From contig LJSV01000004.1 in the NCBI GenBank assembly GCA_001314715.1, positions 221,024 to 285,023 on the forward strand: a stretch of DNA of 64,000 nucleotides, read 5' to 3'. The position numbers were made by a program, and so were the translations under genes. The first letter of the stretch is position 1. Every line of letters begins with the position of its first letter. The DNA comes from Rhodobacteraceae bacterium HLUCCA12 (GTDB lineage Bacteria; Pseudomonadota; Alphaproteobacteria; Rhodobacterales; Rhodobacteraceae). The notes beneath the pieces are model-generated. The model did no database searches. It was not told the origin of the DNA and saw only the letters and a list, made by a program, of their open reading frames with translations. This document shows positions 8,250-17,178 of this stretch, in pieces.

Positions 8250-10037
8250 ATGACCGGGCACGATCCCACCACGATTGTTCAACCGGAAACCGGCAGCCCG
8301 GCGGACGCCTTGCTGCGCAAGAACGGCGTCTTTCTGGTCGGGATTGTCGCGTTCAGCGCGCTGGTCAATCTGCTGATGCTCACCGGGCCGGTGTTCATGT
8401 TGCAGATCTATGAGCGGGTGTTGACGGCGCGTGCGGTCGAAACGCTGGGCGTGCTGTTCGCGCTGGTGGTCTTTCTCTATGCGATGATGTTCCTTCTGGA
8501 CCATGCGCGCATGGCCATCGCAGCACGAATTGGCGCGGCCTTCCGGTCGCGGCTGGACCGGCCGGTCCTTGCGGCCGCCCGGCGCATCCAGGCGATCCGG
8601 GCAGACGACCGGATTGCCGACGCCGCCCAGAATGACCTGGCCCAGGTGCAGACATTTCTGGGCTCGCCGCTGTTTCCGGCGATCCTCGATCTGCCGTGGA
8701 CACCGATATTCGTGGCACTTGTCTTTGCCTTGCACCCGGAACTGGGCATGCTGGCCGCTGGCGGCGGCGTGGGCTTGGTCATGCTGGCACTGATCAACCG
8801 GCGCATGCTGCGTGGCCCTCTGCATCGGGTCCATGCCGCCACGCGCGAAGCCGCGATCTTTCGCGACCAAATCGCTGCCGGGGCCGAGACGCTGGGCGCG
8901 CTTGGCATGCGCGATGCCGTCGCGCAGCGGTGGAAAAAGATCGGCGACACGGCCCTGCGCGCAACGCTCTTGGCCAGCGACCGGTCGGGGCTGTTCACGG
9001 CGATGACGCGCGCGTTCCGGCTGCTGCTGCAATCGTCGATGCTGGCGCTGGGGGCATGGCTGGTGCTGCGCGACCAGATCACACCAGGGGTGATGCTGGC
9101 CTCGTCGATCATTCTGGGGCGCGCGCTGGCCCCGGTCGAACAGGTGGTCGGCCAGTGGGTGGCGGTGCAGGCCGCCCGCGACAGCTGGCAACGCCTGGAC
9201 CGCTTGCTGTCGCATGCGCCCGAAAGTCCGCGCATGCCGATGCCCAGACCACACGCGCACTTGCAGGTGCGGACGATGTCCATCATCGCACCCGGCACGA
9301 CGCGCCCGACACTGCACGCCATCGACTTCGTGGTGCAGCCGGGTCGGGCTGTTGGCGTGATCGGACCCTGCGGCGCGGGAAAATCGGCGCTGGCACGCAC
9401 GGTCATCGGCGCCTGGCAGCCGGCCTCGGGCGATATCCGGCTTGACGGGATTGCACTTGATCAGTTCGAACCCGACGCACTGGGTCGTCTGCTGGGGTAT
9501 CTGCCGCAACAGATCGCCCTGTTCGACGGCACGATTGCCGAAAACATCGCCCGGCTGGATCGCCAGCCCGATCCGAAAGACGTGGTTCGCGCCGCGCGTC
9601 TGGCCGGCGCACATGCCATGATCCTTGGCCTTTCGGATGGCTATGACACGCGCATTGCCGCCTCCGGCAAACCGCTTTCGGGCGGGCAGGTACAGCGAAT
9701 CGGGCTGGCGCGGGCGCTCTACGGCGATCCGGTGCTGCTGGTCCTGGATGAGCCGAACGCGCATCTGGACGATGCAGGCGCGCAGGCGCTCAACATGGCG
9801 ATCCGCGCCGCCAAGGCGCGGGGCGCATCGGTCTTGATCATGGCACATCGCCCGGCCGCCATTCAGGAATGCGACGATCTTCTGATGCTCGATCACGGAA
9901 GACAGAGCGCGTTTGGTCCCCGCGATTCCGTCTTGCGCGCGGTCGTCCGAAATCATGCCGAGCTGACCCGGCCGCCGGATGCGGACGCTCCGGGCGCAAT
10001 CGCGGAGCAATCCGCACCAACGGGCACCGACGCATGA
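8250..10037 (+). CDS. type I secretion system permease/ATPase (PrtD/AprD family)
   Basis: A 595-residue half-size ABC exporter. It has an N-terminal membrane domain (about 25-310) with the family motif MLQIYERVL, and a C-terminal ATPase. Walker A is GPCGAGKS (Lys378), the signature LSGGQVQRIGLARAL, Walker B LLVLDEP (Asp500, Glu501), and the H-loop IMAHRP. There is no N-terminal C39 peptidase, so it fits the RTX-exporting type rather than the bacteriocin type. Its stop overlaps the next gene's start (ATGA), so it is co-translated with the HlyD-like adaptor. RTX-repeat proteins elsewhere in the window (30806-31858 and 50402-52606) are possible substrates. The TolC partner is not here. Confidence 0.93.
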   Translation: MTGHDPTTIVQPETGSPADALLRKNGVFLVGIVAFSALVNLLMLTGPVFMLQIYERVLTARAVETLGVLFALVVFLYAMMFLLDHARMAIAARIGAAFRSRLDRPVLAAARRIQAIRADDRIADAAQNDLAQVQTFLGSPLFPAILDLPWTPIFVALVFALHPELGMLAAGGGVGLVMLALINRRMLRGPLHRVHAATREAAIFRDQIAAGAETLGALGMRDAVAQRWKKIGDTALRATLLASDRSGLFTAMTRAFRLLLQSSMLALGAWLVLRDQITPGVMLASSIILGRALAPVEQVVGQWVAVQAARDSWQRLDRLLSHAPESPRMPMPRPHAHLQVRTMSIIAPGTTRPTLHAIDFVVQPGRAVGVIGPCGAGKSALARTVIGAWQPASGDIRLDGIALDQFEPDALGRLLGYLPQQIALFDGTIAENIARLDRQPDPKDVVRAARLAGAHAMILGLSDGYDTRIAASGKPLSGGQVQRIGLARALYGDPVLLVLDEPNAHLDDAGAQALNMAIRAAKARGASVLIMAHRPAAIQECDDLLMLDHGRQSAFGPRDSVLRAVVRNHAELTRPPDADAPGAIAEQSAPTGTDA

Positions 10038-11329
10038 CCGGCGCCGCCGCCTGGAACGCCCGCAAACCGCTTGCCCGCGGGGCACTGTCGGCGCTGGTGC
10101 TGATCTTCGGGTTCGGCGGCTGGGCGGTGACGGCCACGCTGTCAGGCGCAATCATCCTATCCGGACATGTCGCGGTCGAGGACGACTTGCAGGTGGTGCA
10201 ACACCCCGAGGGCGGCGTGATCACCGACATCCTGGTGACGGAGGGGGCGCGCGTCGCGGCGGGCCAGGTATTGCTGCGCCTGGATGGCGAAACCTTGCAT
10301 AGCGAACGCGCGATCGTCGAAAGCCAGTATGTCGAGGCGCTGGCCCGGCAAGCCCGGCTCGAGGCCGAACGCGAGGCAGCCGATCGCCTGACCTTCGCAA
10401 TGCCGCTGTCCATGCTCATTGCAGCCCGACCGGATGCCCTTGCCATCGCCGAAACGCAGCGCCGCCTGTTCGCCACACGCCATCAGGCCCTGCGTCAACA
10501 GATCGCCCGTCTGAACGCGCAGCGCGACCAGCACCGCGCCCGAATTGCAGGGCTGAACGCTCAGCGGAACGCGGCACAGCGCGAGGCAGCGATGCTGGCG
10601 GCGGAATTGACGGGACAGGAAGGGCTGCTGGAGCGGGGTCTGGTGCAGGCCGCCCGCGTCCATGCCCTGCGCCGCGATGTCGCGCGGATCGATGGAACGC
10701 TGGGCGCATTGACCGCCGAAATCGCGCAGGAACGCGGCCGTGAAAGCGAGGTCGAGCAACAGGTTGCGGCCCTCGTTCCCCAGCGTCGCGAAGAGGCCGA
10801 AGCAGCGCTTGGCGCGCTCGGTCCGCAGATCGTGGAACTGGCCCAACGCCGTCACGCGCTGGAACGCCGGATTGCCGCCCTTGATCTGCGCGCGCCGGTT
10901 TCCGGCCGCGTTCATGGTTTGCGCATCACCACGCCGCGCGCCGTCCTGCGCCCCGCCGAACCTGTGATGCAGATCGTGCCGGGGGACCGTGCGCTGATCA
11001 TGACGGTGCGCATCGCGCCCGAGGATATCGACCAGGTCTTTGTCGGCCAGCCGGCGCTGGTCCGGTTTCCGGCCCTGCATTCGCCCGATCCGACCGATCT
11101 GGACGGTCGCGTGACGCGGATTTCGGCGGACATATTCACCGACGACCGACGCGGCGAGCGCTTCTATCGTGGCGAGATCACGCTTTCCGAACCCCGGCGA
11201 AGGGGCGGCGTGGCCCTTTTGCCCGGCATGCCGATCGAGGCTCATCTGCGCACCGCCCAACGAACGCCGCTGGACTATCTCACGCGGCCGCTGACGCAGT
11301 ATCTGTTTCGCGCGCTGCGCGAAGGCTGA
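10034..11329 (+). CDS. HlyD-family type I secretion periplasmic adaptor
   Basis: A 431-residue protein. It has one N-terminal membrane helix (about 15-38), a split lipoyl domain (VVQHPEGGVITDILVTEGARVAAGQVLLRLD and LRAPVSGRVHGL), and between them a long Gln/Arg/Ala-rich coiled coil (about 90-290). The C-terminal beta-barrel ends in YLTRPLTQYLFRALREG, typical of PrtE/AprE-like adaptors. It links the ABC exporter to an outer-membrane TolC channel. The ATG overlaps the exporter stop by 4 bp. Confidence 0.93.
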   Translation: MTGAAAWNARKPLARGALSALVLIFGFGGWAVTATLSGAIILSGHVAVEDDLQVVQHPEGGVITDILVTEGARVAAGQVLLRLDGETLHSERAIVESQYVEALARQARLEAEREAADRLTFAMPLSMLIAARPDALAIAETQRRLFATRHQALRQQIARLNAQRDQHRARIAGLNAQRNAAQREAAMLAAELTGQEGLLERGLVQAARVHALRRDVARIDGTLGALTAEIAQERGRESEVEQQVAALVPQRREEAEAALGALGPQIVELAQRRHALERRIAALDLRAPVSGRVHGLRITTPRAVLRPAEPVMQIVPGDRALIMTVRIAPEDIDQVFVGQPALVRFPALHSPDPTDLDGRVTRISADIFTDDRRGERFYRGEITLSEPRRRGGVALLPGMPIEAHLRTAQRTPLDYLTRPLTQYLFRALREG

Positions 11330-11404
11330 GCCGCTTCTGCTCTTTCCGTCCGCCCGTCTGTGTGCTTACTCTCGCGCGTCAGAGCATAACCAAGGAGCCG
11401 CGCC

Positions 11405-11869
11405 ATGCCTCATGCCATCGACCAGCGTCTTTCGGATCTGGGCCTGACCCTGCCCGACGCCCCTGCCCCGGCAGCCGCCTATGTGCCCTATGTTCTCAGC
11501 GGACGGCAGGTTTATGTCTCTGGCCAAATCAGCCAGGGGGCGAACGGACTGATCACGGGCAAACTGGGCGAGGACATGAGCACCGAACAGGGGGCAGAGG
11601 CCGCGCGATCCTGCGCGCTGGCGCTGCTGTCGCAACTCCGTGCGGCCTGCGGCGGCGATTTCGGCCGCCTGCGCCGGGTGGTCAAGCTGACCGGCTTTGT
11701 GAATTCCACCGCCGATTTCACCGAACAGCCCAAGGTCATCAACGGCGCGTCCGAACTGCTGGTCGAGGTTCTTGGCGAAATCGGCTGGCATGCGCGTTCG
11801 GCAGTCGGTGTGGCATCGCTGCCCCTGGGCGTCGCGGTCGAGATCGAAGCGATTTTCGAGATCGCCTGA
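11405..11869 (+). CDS. RidA-family enamine/imine deaminase-like protein
   Basis: A 154-residue RidA/YjgF-fold protein with VYVSGQISQGANG near the N-terminus and the C-terminal segment ARSAVGVASLPLGVAVEIEAIFEI. It belongs to the longer subfamily (about 150 residues) rather than classical RidA (about 128), and I do not see the catalytic Arg in the usual context, so enzymatic activity is uncertain. It has a good RBS (AAGGAG) upstream of 11405. Its stop overlaps the GDPD start by one base. Confidence 0.9.
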   Translation: MPHAIDQRLSDLGLTLPDAPAPAAAYVPYVLSGRQVYVSGQISQGANGLITGKLGEDMSTEQGAEAARSCALALLSQLRAACGGDFGRLRRVVKLTGFVNSTADFTEQPKVINGASELLVEVLGEIGWHARSAVGVASLPLGVAVEIEAIFEIA

Positions 11870-12651
11870 TGCCGTCTGCCCTTCACCCCGACTTCCTGAC
11901 CCGCCCGATCGCGCATCGCGCCCTGCACGACCAGGCCGCCCGGCGGCCGGAAAACAGCCTCGCCGCCATCGAGGCGGCGGTTTCGGCCGGATACGGGATC
12001 GAGATCGATCTGCAACCGTCAGCCGATGGCGTTGCCATGGTGTTTCACGACGAAACGCTTGATCGCATGACCGCACAAAGCGGGCCGGTAGCACAGCTTA
12101 CGGCCGATGCCTTGGGCCGCATCGCACTGAACGATGGGAATGGCGCCGAGATTCCGACGCTGGAGGCAGTGCTCAAGGCAGTCGCCGGCCGGGTTCCTCT
12201 GCTGATCGAGATCAAGGATCAAAGCGGCAGCCTGGGTCCGGTGGACGGCCGGCTGGAACGCGCCGCGGCCGCCGCGCTGGAAGGGTATCAGGGGCCTGTC
12301 GCGCTGATGTCGTTCAACCCGCATTCGGTTGCCACCCTGGCAGAAGTCGCGCCCCATATTGCGCGCGGGCTGACGACCTATGCCTTCCCCGCCGAGGATT
12401 TTCCGCAGGCGCGCGACCATCCGCAACTGGAAGCGCGCCGCGCTGCGCTGGCAGCGATTGCCGATTTTGACCGGGTCGGTGCCTGCTTTATTTCGCATTA
12501 CTGGAAAGACCTGTCCGCGCCCCGCGTTTCGGAACTGAAGGCAAAGGGCGCGGCGATCCTGTGCTGGACCATCCGCACCGCCGAGGAAGAAGCCCAGGCG
12601 CGGAAGGTGGCCCAGAACATCACCTTTGAAGGGTATCGGCCGGCAGCCTGA
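11869..12651 (+). CDS. glycerophosphodiester phosphodiesterase (GDPD) family protein
   Basis: A 260-residue GDPD TIM barrel. The catalytic elements IAHRAL, RPENSLAAIEAAV, IEIDLQPSADGVAMVFHDETLDR and LIEIKDQ are all present (His-Arg, Glu-Asp and His ligands). It hydrolyses glycerophosphodiesters to glycerol-3-phosphate and an alcohol. No signal peptide is evident, so it is probably cytoplasmic. Start ATG 11869 sits in a TGATG overlap with the RidA-like gene, indicating a two-gene operon. Confidence 0.9.
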   Translation: MPSALHPDFLTRPIAHRALHDQAARRPENSLAAIEAAVSAGYGIEIDLQPSADGVAMVFHDETLDRMTAQSGPVAQLTADALGRIALNDGNGAEIPTLEAVLKAVAGRVPLLIEIKDQSGSLGPVDGRLERAAAAALEGYQGPVALMSFNPHSVATLAEVAPHIARGLTTYAFPAEDFPQARDHPQLEARRAALAAIADFDRVGACFISHYWKDLSAPRVSELKAKGAAILCWTIRTAEEEAQARKVAQNITFEGYRPAA

Positions 12652-12722
12652 ACAACCTTCCGAAAAGCGGCGCATCACGGTCAGGGCATGCCCTGACCAC
12701 GCGCGCCAGAAACTCAAGCCGA

Positions 12723-13874
12723 TCAGAACGTGTTGCTGGCAGTCCTGAACAGGCTCAACACCTGCGTGAAGGCGGGCGCCGGCGATTCGGTGGCCAGAAC
12801 GACATCGTCGGGTTCGATCAGGAACCGCTGTGCCGCGAACAGACCGTCGGCATTGGTCAGATCAAATGAAAAGATGACCTGCGGCTTGCGCGGATATGCA
12901 CCCTCTTCGCGCACGTCCGAGGCTTCGTATTCGCGCAGGACCATCACGCCTTGCAGGTCCGCCCGCGCTGATGACAGGCCACCAATGGTCGACAAGGCAT
13001 CCAGCGCGCTGATGTCCTCGCGCTCGAAATACACAACCTCCTGCCGGCCCGCGGCCCCCAGCGCGATGAAGTTGCGCTGATCCTGCTCGACCAGTATCCG
13101 GTCGCCGCCGCGCAGCTGGATGTCCTGCGACGGATCGGAAAACAACCGGTTCGCCGGGATTGCATAGCTATGCCCCGCACGCTGCAACCGCACCAGCGGG
13201 TTGCGCAGGTTCGCGTTGATCCCGCCCGCCTCGGACAGGGCAGTCAGGATGGTCGGGCTGATCTCGGTCAACGGTATCCGGCCGGGCGAGGCGACGCCCG
13301 TAACCATGTCGATCGTGTTTTCCGACCCGGGGCTGACCGACAACTGCACCTGCGCATCGGGAACGATCATCTCCATCTGTTCCTGGATGTCCCGGCGCGC
13401 GGCATCGGCGGTCATCCCCGCGACCATGATCTCGCCGACGTAAGGAACAAAGATGCGCCCCGAGGTCGAGACGCTGATGTCCGCCATGTCGGCAACCCGC
13501 TGTTCCTGCGTGGTCAGAAGCGATGTATCCTGGCTATCCCAGATCGCAAGCGTGATCAGATCGCCCGCGCGGATCAGCCGTGTCGTCGCGCTGGCGCCTG
13601 TGCCAACCCAGGAATAGCGCACGGCCCCGGCGGGGCGCGGCCAGGCGCCGATCTCGTCCAGCGCATCGCGCGTGACCTCGACCACCTGGAAGTCGGATTC
13701 GTCGCCTTGCGTTCCGCGCAAGACCTCGCTCTGCATCGCGGCCGATCGCGGCAGCGAACAGGCCGAGACCGTCAGGACCAGCAGCATAAGCCCGATGGCA
13801 CGAACCCAGCCCCTTGCGCTGAACCGAAGCGTTCCGGTCATGGTGCCGGGCAACGGGTCGTGTGCAAGATGCAT
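12723..13874 (-). CDS. Wza/KpsD-like polysaccharide export outer-membrane lipoprotein
   Basis: About 383 residues. A leader with lipobox VSAC near residue 39 precedes a poly_export domain (RAGDLITLAIWD, SGRIFVPYVGEIMVAGMTADAARRDI) and two SLBB-type repeats (GRIPLTEISPTILTALSEAGG and EDISALDALSTIGGL). It forms the outer-membrane exit for capsule or exopolysaccharide. The start at 13874 is favoured by AGGCGA upstream; ATG 13841 is possible. It stands alone here, 40 kb from the kpsM/E/T genes at 53.8-56.7 kb, and could serve that exporter. Confidence 0.9.
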   Translation of the reverse strand: MHLAHDPLPGTMTGTLRFSARGWVRAIGLMLLVLTVSACSLPRSAAMQSEVLRGTQGDESDFQVVEVTRDALDEIGAWPRPAGAVRYSWVGTGASATTRLIRAGDLITLAIWDSQDTSLLTTQEQRVADMADISVSTSGRIFVPYVGEIMVAGMTADAARRDIQEQMEMIVPDAQVQLSVSPGSENTIDMVTGVASPGRIPLTEISPTILTALSEAGGINANLRNPLVRLQRAGHSYAIPANRLFSDPSQDIQLRGGDRILVEQDQRNFIALGAAGRQEVVYFEREDISALDALSTIGGLSSARADLQGVMVLREYEASDVREEGAYPRKPQVIFSFDLTNADGLFAAQRFLIEPDDVVLATESPAPAFTQVLSLFRTASNTF

Positions 13875-14044
13875 GATCAGGTTCGCCTGTTTCCGTTTCT
13901 GAACCGTGCCGGATCGACACCTGGCCGGGCAAGGCCTGCACAAGGCACGCCGCCCGGTTCGATGCAGACGTTAGCCGCCTTCCGCCTGCACGGCAAGCAC
14001 CCGCTTTCCGTTTCGTGCCAGGCGTTGCGCATTCTCTGCGGCGA

Positions 14045-14770
14045 TCACCGGCGCCGCATCCAGGCGCGCAGCGCGGGCCACGTACCGGGTGCAAACAGCG
14101 CCGCCAGCGCCAGGCCGAACCCGAACGCCGCGCATTCGGCAATCCAGACCTGCCCGGTCTCGGCGATCAGACCAAATCCCAGGCGCGCGGCCAGCAAGAC
14201 CGCGATCAGGCCGAACGCCTGACGCCGGCCCGCAGGGTTGCCCGCGGCACGCCAGCGCCACCAGGTGACGGCGCCGACCAGCGCGAAAGCCGCGGGCATT
14301 CCCCCCAGCAGCCATGCCTGGGAATGATCGGCCATGATCAGGCCGAACAGAATCGCGCCCGCCATCGGCGCGATCAGAAGAACCGCCAGAAAGACCCGCG
14401 CGCCCAGCGCCTCGGCCACGAACTTGCCCAGCGCCGCCAGCAACACGATCACCAGAAATGCATGCATCGGCCCGGCGTGAATCAGCCCGAAGGCCGGATA
14501 ACGCAGCAGATGCGAGACCGGAAAGCGCCCGGTTTCCAGCATCCAGGTCTGGATCGCGCCGGAAAACGCCAGCCGCTCGATCGCGCTCAGCCGCCAGCCC
14601 ACCGCCTGCGCACCGCCGATCAGCCCGGCGCCACCGGCCCAAAGCGCCGCCTCGATCACGCCGATCAGGCCGATCGCCAGCCAGACCGCAACCGGCAACG
14701 GGTTGAGCGGCGCGGCGCCCGGATCGGCGGGCGCATCGCTCGGGCTGTCGTCATGGTCGTTGCGGGTCAT
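14045..14770 (-). CDS. rhomboid-like membrane protein lacking the catalytic serine
   Basis: A 241-residue protein with six or seven membrane helices and a rhomboid-like layout: [26 protein letters not shown], then helices and the segment [16 protein letters not shown]. In active rhomboid proteases this last segment reads GxSG; here the serine position is Met (GGMP), so proteolysis is not expected. The function of such inactive relatives is unknown. The start at 14770 has a good RBS (AGGGAAA). It is divergent from trpS. Confidence 0.72.
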   Translation of the reverse strand: MTRNDHDDSPSDAPADPGAAPLNPLPVAVWLAIGLIGVIEAALWAGGAGLIGGAQAVGWRLSAIERLAFSGAIQTWMLETGRFPVSHLLRYPAFGLIHAGPMHAFLVIVLLAALGKFVAEALGARVFLAVLLIAPMAGAILFGLIMADHSQAWLLGGMPAAFALVGAVTWWRWRAAGNPAGRRQAFGLIAVLLAARLGFGLIAETGQVWIAECAAFGFGLALAALFAPGTWPALRAWMRRR

Positions 14771-14860
14771 CGCGTTTCCCTGTCGGCGCGGCCTCGGTTG
14801 ACGCCCCGCCAAGCGAGCGATAAGCGAGGCGACAGCTTTTTTCCACCACGGAGTGACGCC

Positions 14861-15898
14861 ATGACCGGCGCGACCCCCGCCACCAAGTTCCAGCCCCGCA
14901 TCTTTTCGGGCATCCAGCCCTCGGGCGGGTTGACGCTTGGCAACTATCTGGGCGCGCTCAAGCGCTTTGTCGAAAAACAGGACGAAGGGGTCGAAACCGT
15001 CTACTGCCTGGTCGACATGCACGCGATCACCATCTGGCAGGAGCCCCGGAAACTGCGCCATGCCACGCGCGAAATGGCCGCCGGGTTCATCGCGGCCGGC
15101 ATCGACCCGGAAAAGTCGATCCTGTTCAATCAAAGCCAGGTTTCGGCCCATGCGGAACTGGCATGGATCTTCAATTGCGTGGCCCGCGTGGGCTGGATGA
15201 ACCGCATGACGCAGTTCAAGGACAAGGCCGGCAAGGACAAGGAGGCCGCAAGCCTGGGCCTTTACGCCTACCCGGCGCTGATGGCCGCTGACATCCTTGC
15301 CTATCATGCCACCCATGTGCCCGTGGGCGAGGATCAGCGCCAGCATCTGGAACTGACGCGCGACATCGCAATCAAGTTCAACCACGATTACGAAACAGAT
15401 TTCTTCCCCGTGACCGAACCCCTGATCGAAGGGGCGGCGGCGCGGGTGATGAGCCTGCGCGACGGCACGCGAAAGATGTCGAAATCCGATCCGTCGGACC
15501 AGTCGCGGATCAACCTGACCGATGATGCCGATGCCATCGCGCAAAAGATCCGCAAGGCCCGGACCGACCCCGAGCCGCTGCCAGAGACCCTTGACGGGCT
15601 GGCCGACCGGGCCGAGGCGCGCAACCTCGTCAATATCTACGCCGCGCTTGCCAACGTCGCGCCCGAGCAGGTTCTGGCGGAATTCGCGGGACAGGGTTTC
15701 GGGGTGTTCAAACCGAAACTGGCCGATCTGGCGGTGTCCAGTCTGTCGCCGATTTCGGCGCGCATGCAGGATCTGATGCAGGACGTGACCGAGATCGACC
15801 GCCTTCTGGGCCGCGGTGCGGACCGGGCCGAGGCGATCGCCACGCCGATCATGGAACGCTGTTACGAGATCGTCGGCATGGTGCGGTCGCGCCGTTGA
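14861..15898 (+). CDS. trpS: tryptophan--tRNA ligase
   Basis: A 345-residue class I aminoacyl-tRNA synthetase. The HIGH-equivalent is in [17 protein letters not shown] (about 20-37) and the KMSKS motif is intact in [15 protein letters not shown]. TrpRS-specific elements [24 protein letters not shown] and [17 protein letters not shown] are present. It charges tRNA-Trp. RBS GGAG precedes ATG 14861. Its stop lies only 3 bp from the stop of the convergent lipoprotein gene. Confidence 0.98.
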   Translation: MTGATPATKFQPRIFSGIQPSGGLTLGNYLGALKRFVEKQDEGVETVYCLVDMHAITIWQEPRKLRHATREMAAGFIAAGIDPEKSILFNQSQVSAHAELAWIFNCVARVGWMNRMTQFKDKAGKDKEAASLGLYAYPALMAADILAYHATHVPVGEDQRQHLELTRDIAIKFNHDYETDFFPVTEPLIEGAAARVMSLRDGTRKMSKSDPSDQSRINLTDDADAIAQKIRKARTDPEPLPETLDGLADRAEARNLVNIYAALANVAPEQVLAEFAGQGFGVFKPKLADLAVSSLSPISARMQDLMQDVTEIDRLLGRGADRAEAIATPIMERCYEIVGMVRSRR

Positions 15899-15901
15899 GG
15901 A

Positions 15902-16312
15902 TCAATCCCGCAAACGGCCGTGTAACGTGCGCCGCAAATCGGGGACAAAAGCCAGCACCCTGCGATAGGGTTCAAAGGTGATGCGGTCGCCCCGCCGCGT
16001 CACTTCATAGCACAGCCAGCGGCTTTCATTTCCACTGCGCTCGCGCGCGGCGCAGTACAGATCGCCATCGACCCACCAGACCCCCTCGTAGCGTTGCAAC
16101 CAGTCGCGGTGAAAGATGCCGCGTTGTGTCGCGCTACGCGTCCCATCGGCGCGCCATGTCTCGCGCTCGGGCGGCAGGTCGGGCCCTGGCGGGTCATAGA
16201 CGACAGAACGCCCGGACAGCGTCTCGACGATAGTATCCCCGCGCAGCCGCCCGGCATCCATGCAAGCGGGCAGCGCAAGGCAGACCACCATTCCAGGAAC
16301 GATCGCGCGCAT
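15902..16312 (-). CDS. small hypothetical lipoprotein
   Basis: A 136-residue protein with a short leader and lipobox LPAC (Cys about residue 17), so probably membrane-anchored. The mature part has no family I recognise; it is rich in Arg/Trp/Asp and contains WWVDGDLYCAARE and WLCYEVTRRG. The RBS GGAAGG upstream of ATG 16312 supports this start. It converges on trpS and is divergent from the dehalogenase gene. Confidence 0.65.
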   Translation of the reverse strand: MRAIVPGMVVCLALPACMDAGRLRGDTIVETLSGRSVVYDPPGPDLPPERETWRADGTRSATQRGIFHRDWLQRYEGVWWVDGDLYCAARERSGNESRWLCYEVTRRGDRITFEPYRRVLAFVPDLRRTLHGRLRD

Positions 16313-16433
16313 CGAACCTTCCATGTCGTTTTCAGACAGGATTGACCCAACCGCGCGTGTGTCAAGCGATATTGCGTCCCTTGGTGTTTCGTTGCAGCCT
16401 GCCAGCGCAAGCAAAACGGCGGGAGGGTCCGAA

Positions 16434-17126
16434 ATGAGCGTCAAGGCCTGCGTGTTCGACGCCTATGGCACCCTGTTCGACGTGGGCGCGGCAGCGCGCC
16501 TGGCAGCCGCCGAACCCGGTGCCGAAAGCTGGGCCGAACACTGGCCCCGCCTGGCGGCGGATTGGCGTCGCAAACAACTGGAGTATTCTTGGCTTCGCGC
16601 CGTGGCGGGCGCCCATGTCGATTTCTGGCAGGTGACGCAAGACGGGCTTGACTGGGCGCTGGAATCCGCGGGACTCGCCAACCCGGACCTGCGGTCGCGG
16701 TTGCTGGCGCTCTATTGGGAATTGCCCGCCTTTCCCGAGGTTCCGGCCATGCTTCAGGCGCTGCGCGCGCAGGGGCGCACGCTGTCGATCCTGTCGAACG
16801 GATCGCCCGCCATGTTGCAGGCGGCCGTCGACTCGGCCGGGATCGCCGCAATGCTCGATGGCGGTTGCCTGTCGGTCGAGGAGGTCGGCGTGTTCAAGCC
16901 CGATGCGCGGGTCTATGACCTTGTCGGCCAGAACCTGCATTTGCACCGGGACCAGGTTCTGTTCGTCTCGTCCAACTGCTGGGATGCCTGCGCCGCCGCC
17001 GAATACGGATTCACCGCGGTCTGGGTCAACCGCGACGGCGCCCCGATCGACCGTTTGCAGGCCACGCCCGGTCATGTGCTGTCCGATCTTTCGGCCCTGC
17101 CCGCGCTGGCATCGCAACTCGATTAA
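16434..17126 (+). CDS. (S)-2-haloacid dehalogenase, HAD superfamily type II
   Basis: A 230-residue HAD hydrolase of the L-2-haloacid dehalogenase type. The nucleophile is Asp9 in VFDAYGTLFDV, followed by WRRKQLEYSWLR, LSNGSPAMLQAAV, VFKPDARVYDL and the SSNCWDACAAAEYGF motif that carries the Ser/Asn/Asp triad of this family. It would convert short-chain (S)-2-haloalkanoates to (R)-2-hydroxy acids. RBS GGGAGGG precedes ATG 16434. The MFS carrier 52 bp downstream may be co-transcribed and could handle the substrate, but this is inference. Confidence 0.9.
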   Translation: MSVKACVFDAYGTLFDVGAAARLAAAEPGAESWAEHWPRLAADWRRKQLEYSWLRAVAGAHVDFWQVTQDGLDWALESAGLANPDLRSRLLALYWELPAFPEVPAMLQALRAQGRTLSILSNGSPAMLQAAVDSAGIAAMLDGGCLSVEEVGVFKPDARVYDLVGQNLHLHRDQVLFVSSNCWDACAAAEYGFTAVWVNRDGAPIDRLQATPGHVLSDLSALPALASQLD

Positions 17127-17178
17127 CCTGTGCACTTTCCGGCTGGGCAAGGCGCAATCCAGCCCCTAGTCTGCTGCC

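Noticed and set aside
8154..10151. 665-residue open frame on the minus strand
   Set aside because: It is antisense to the type I secretion ABC gene, whose Walker and signature motifs are intact. The composition is low-complexity Gly/Arg/Gln/His as in GC-rich shadow frames.
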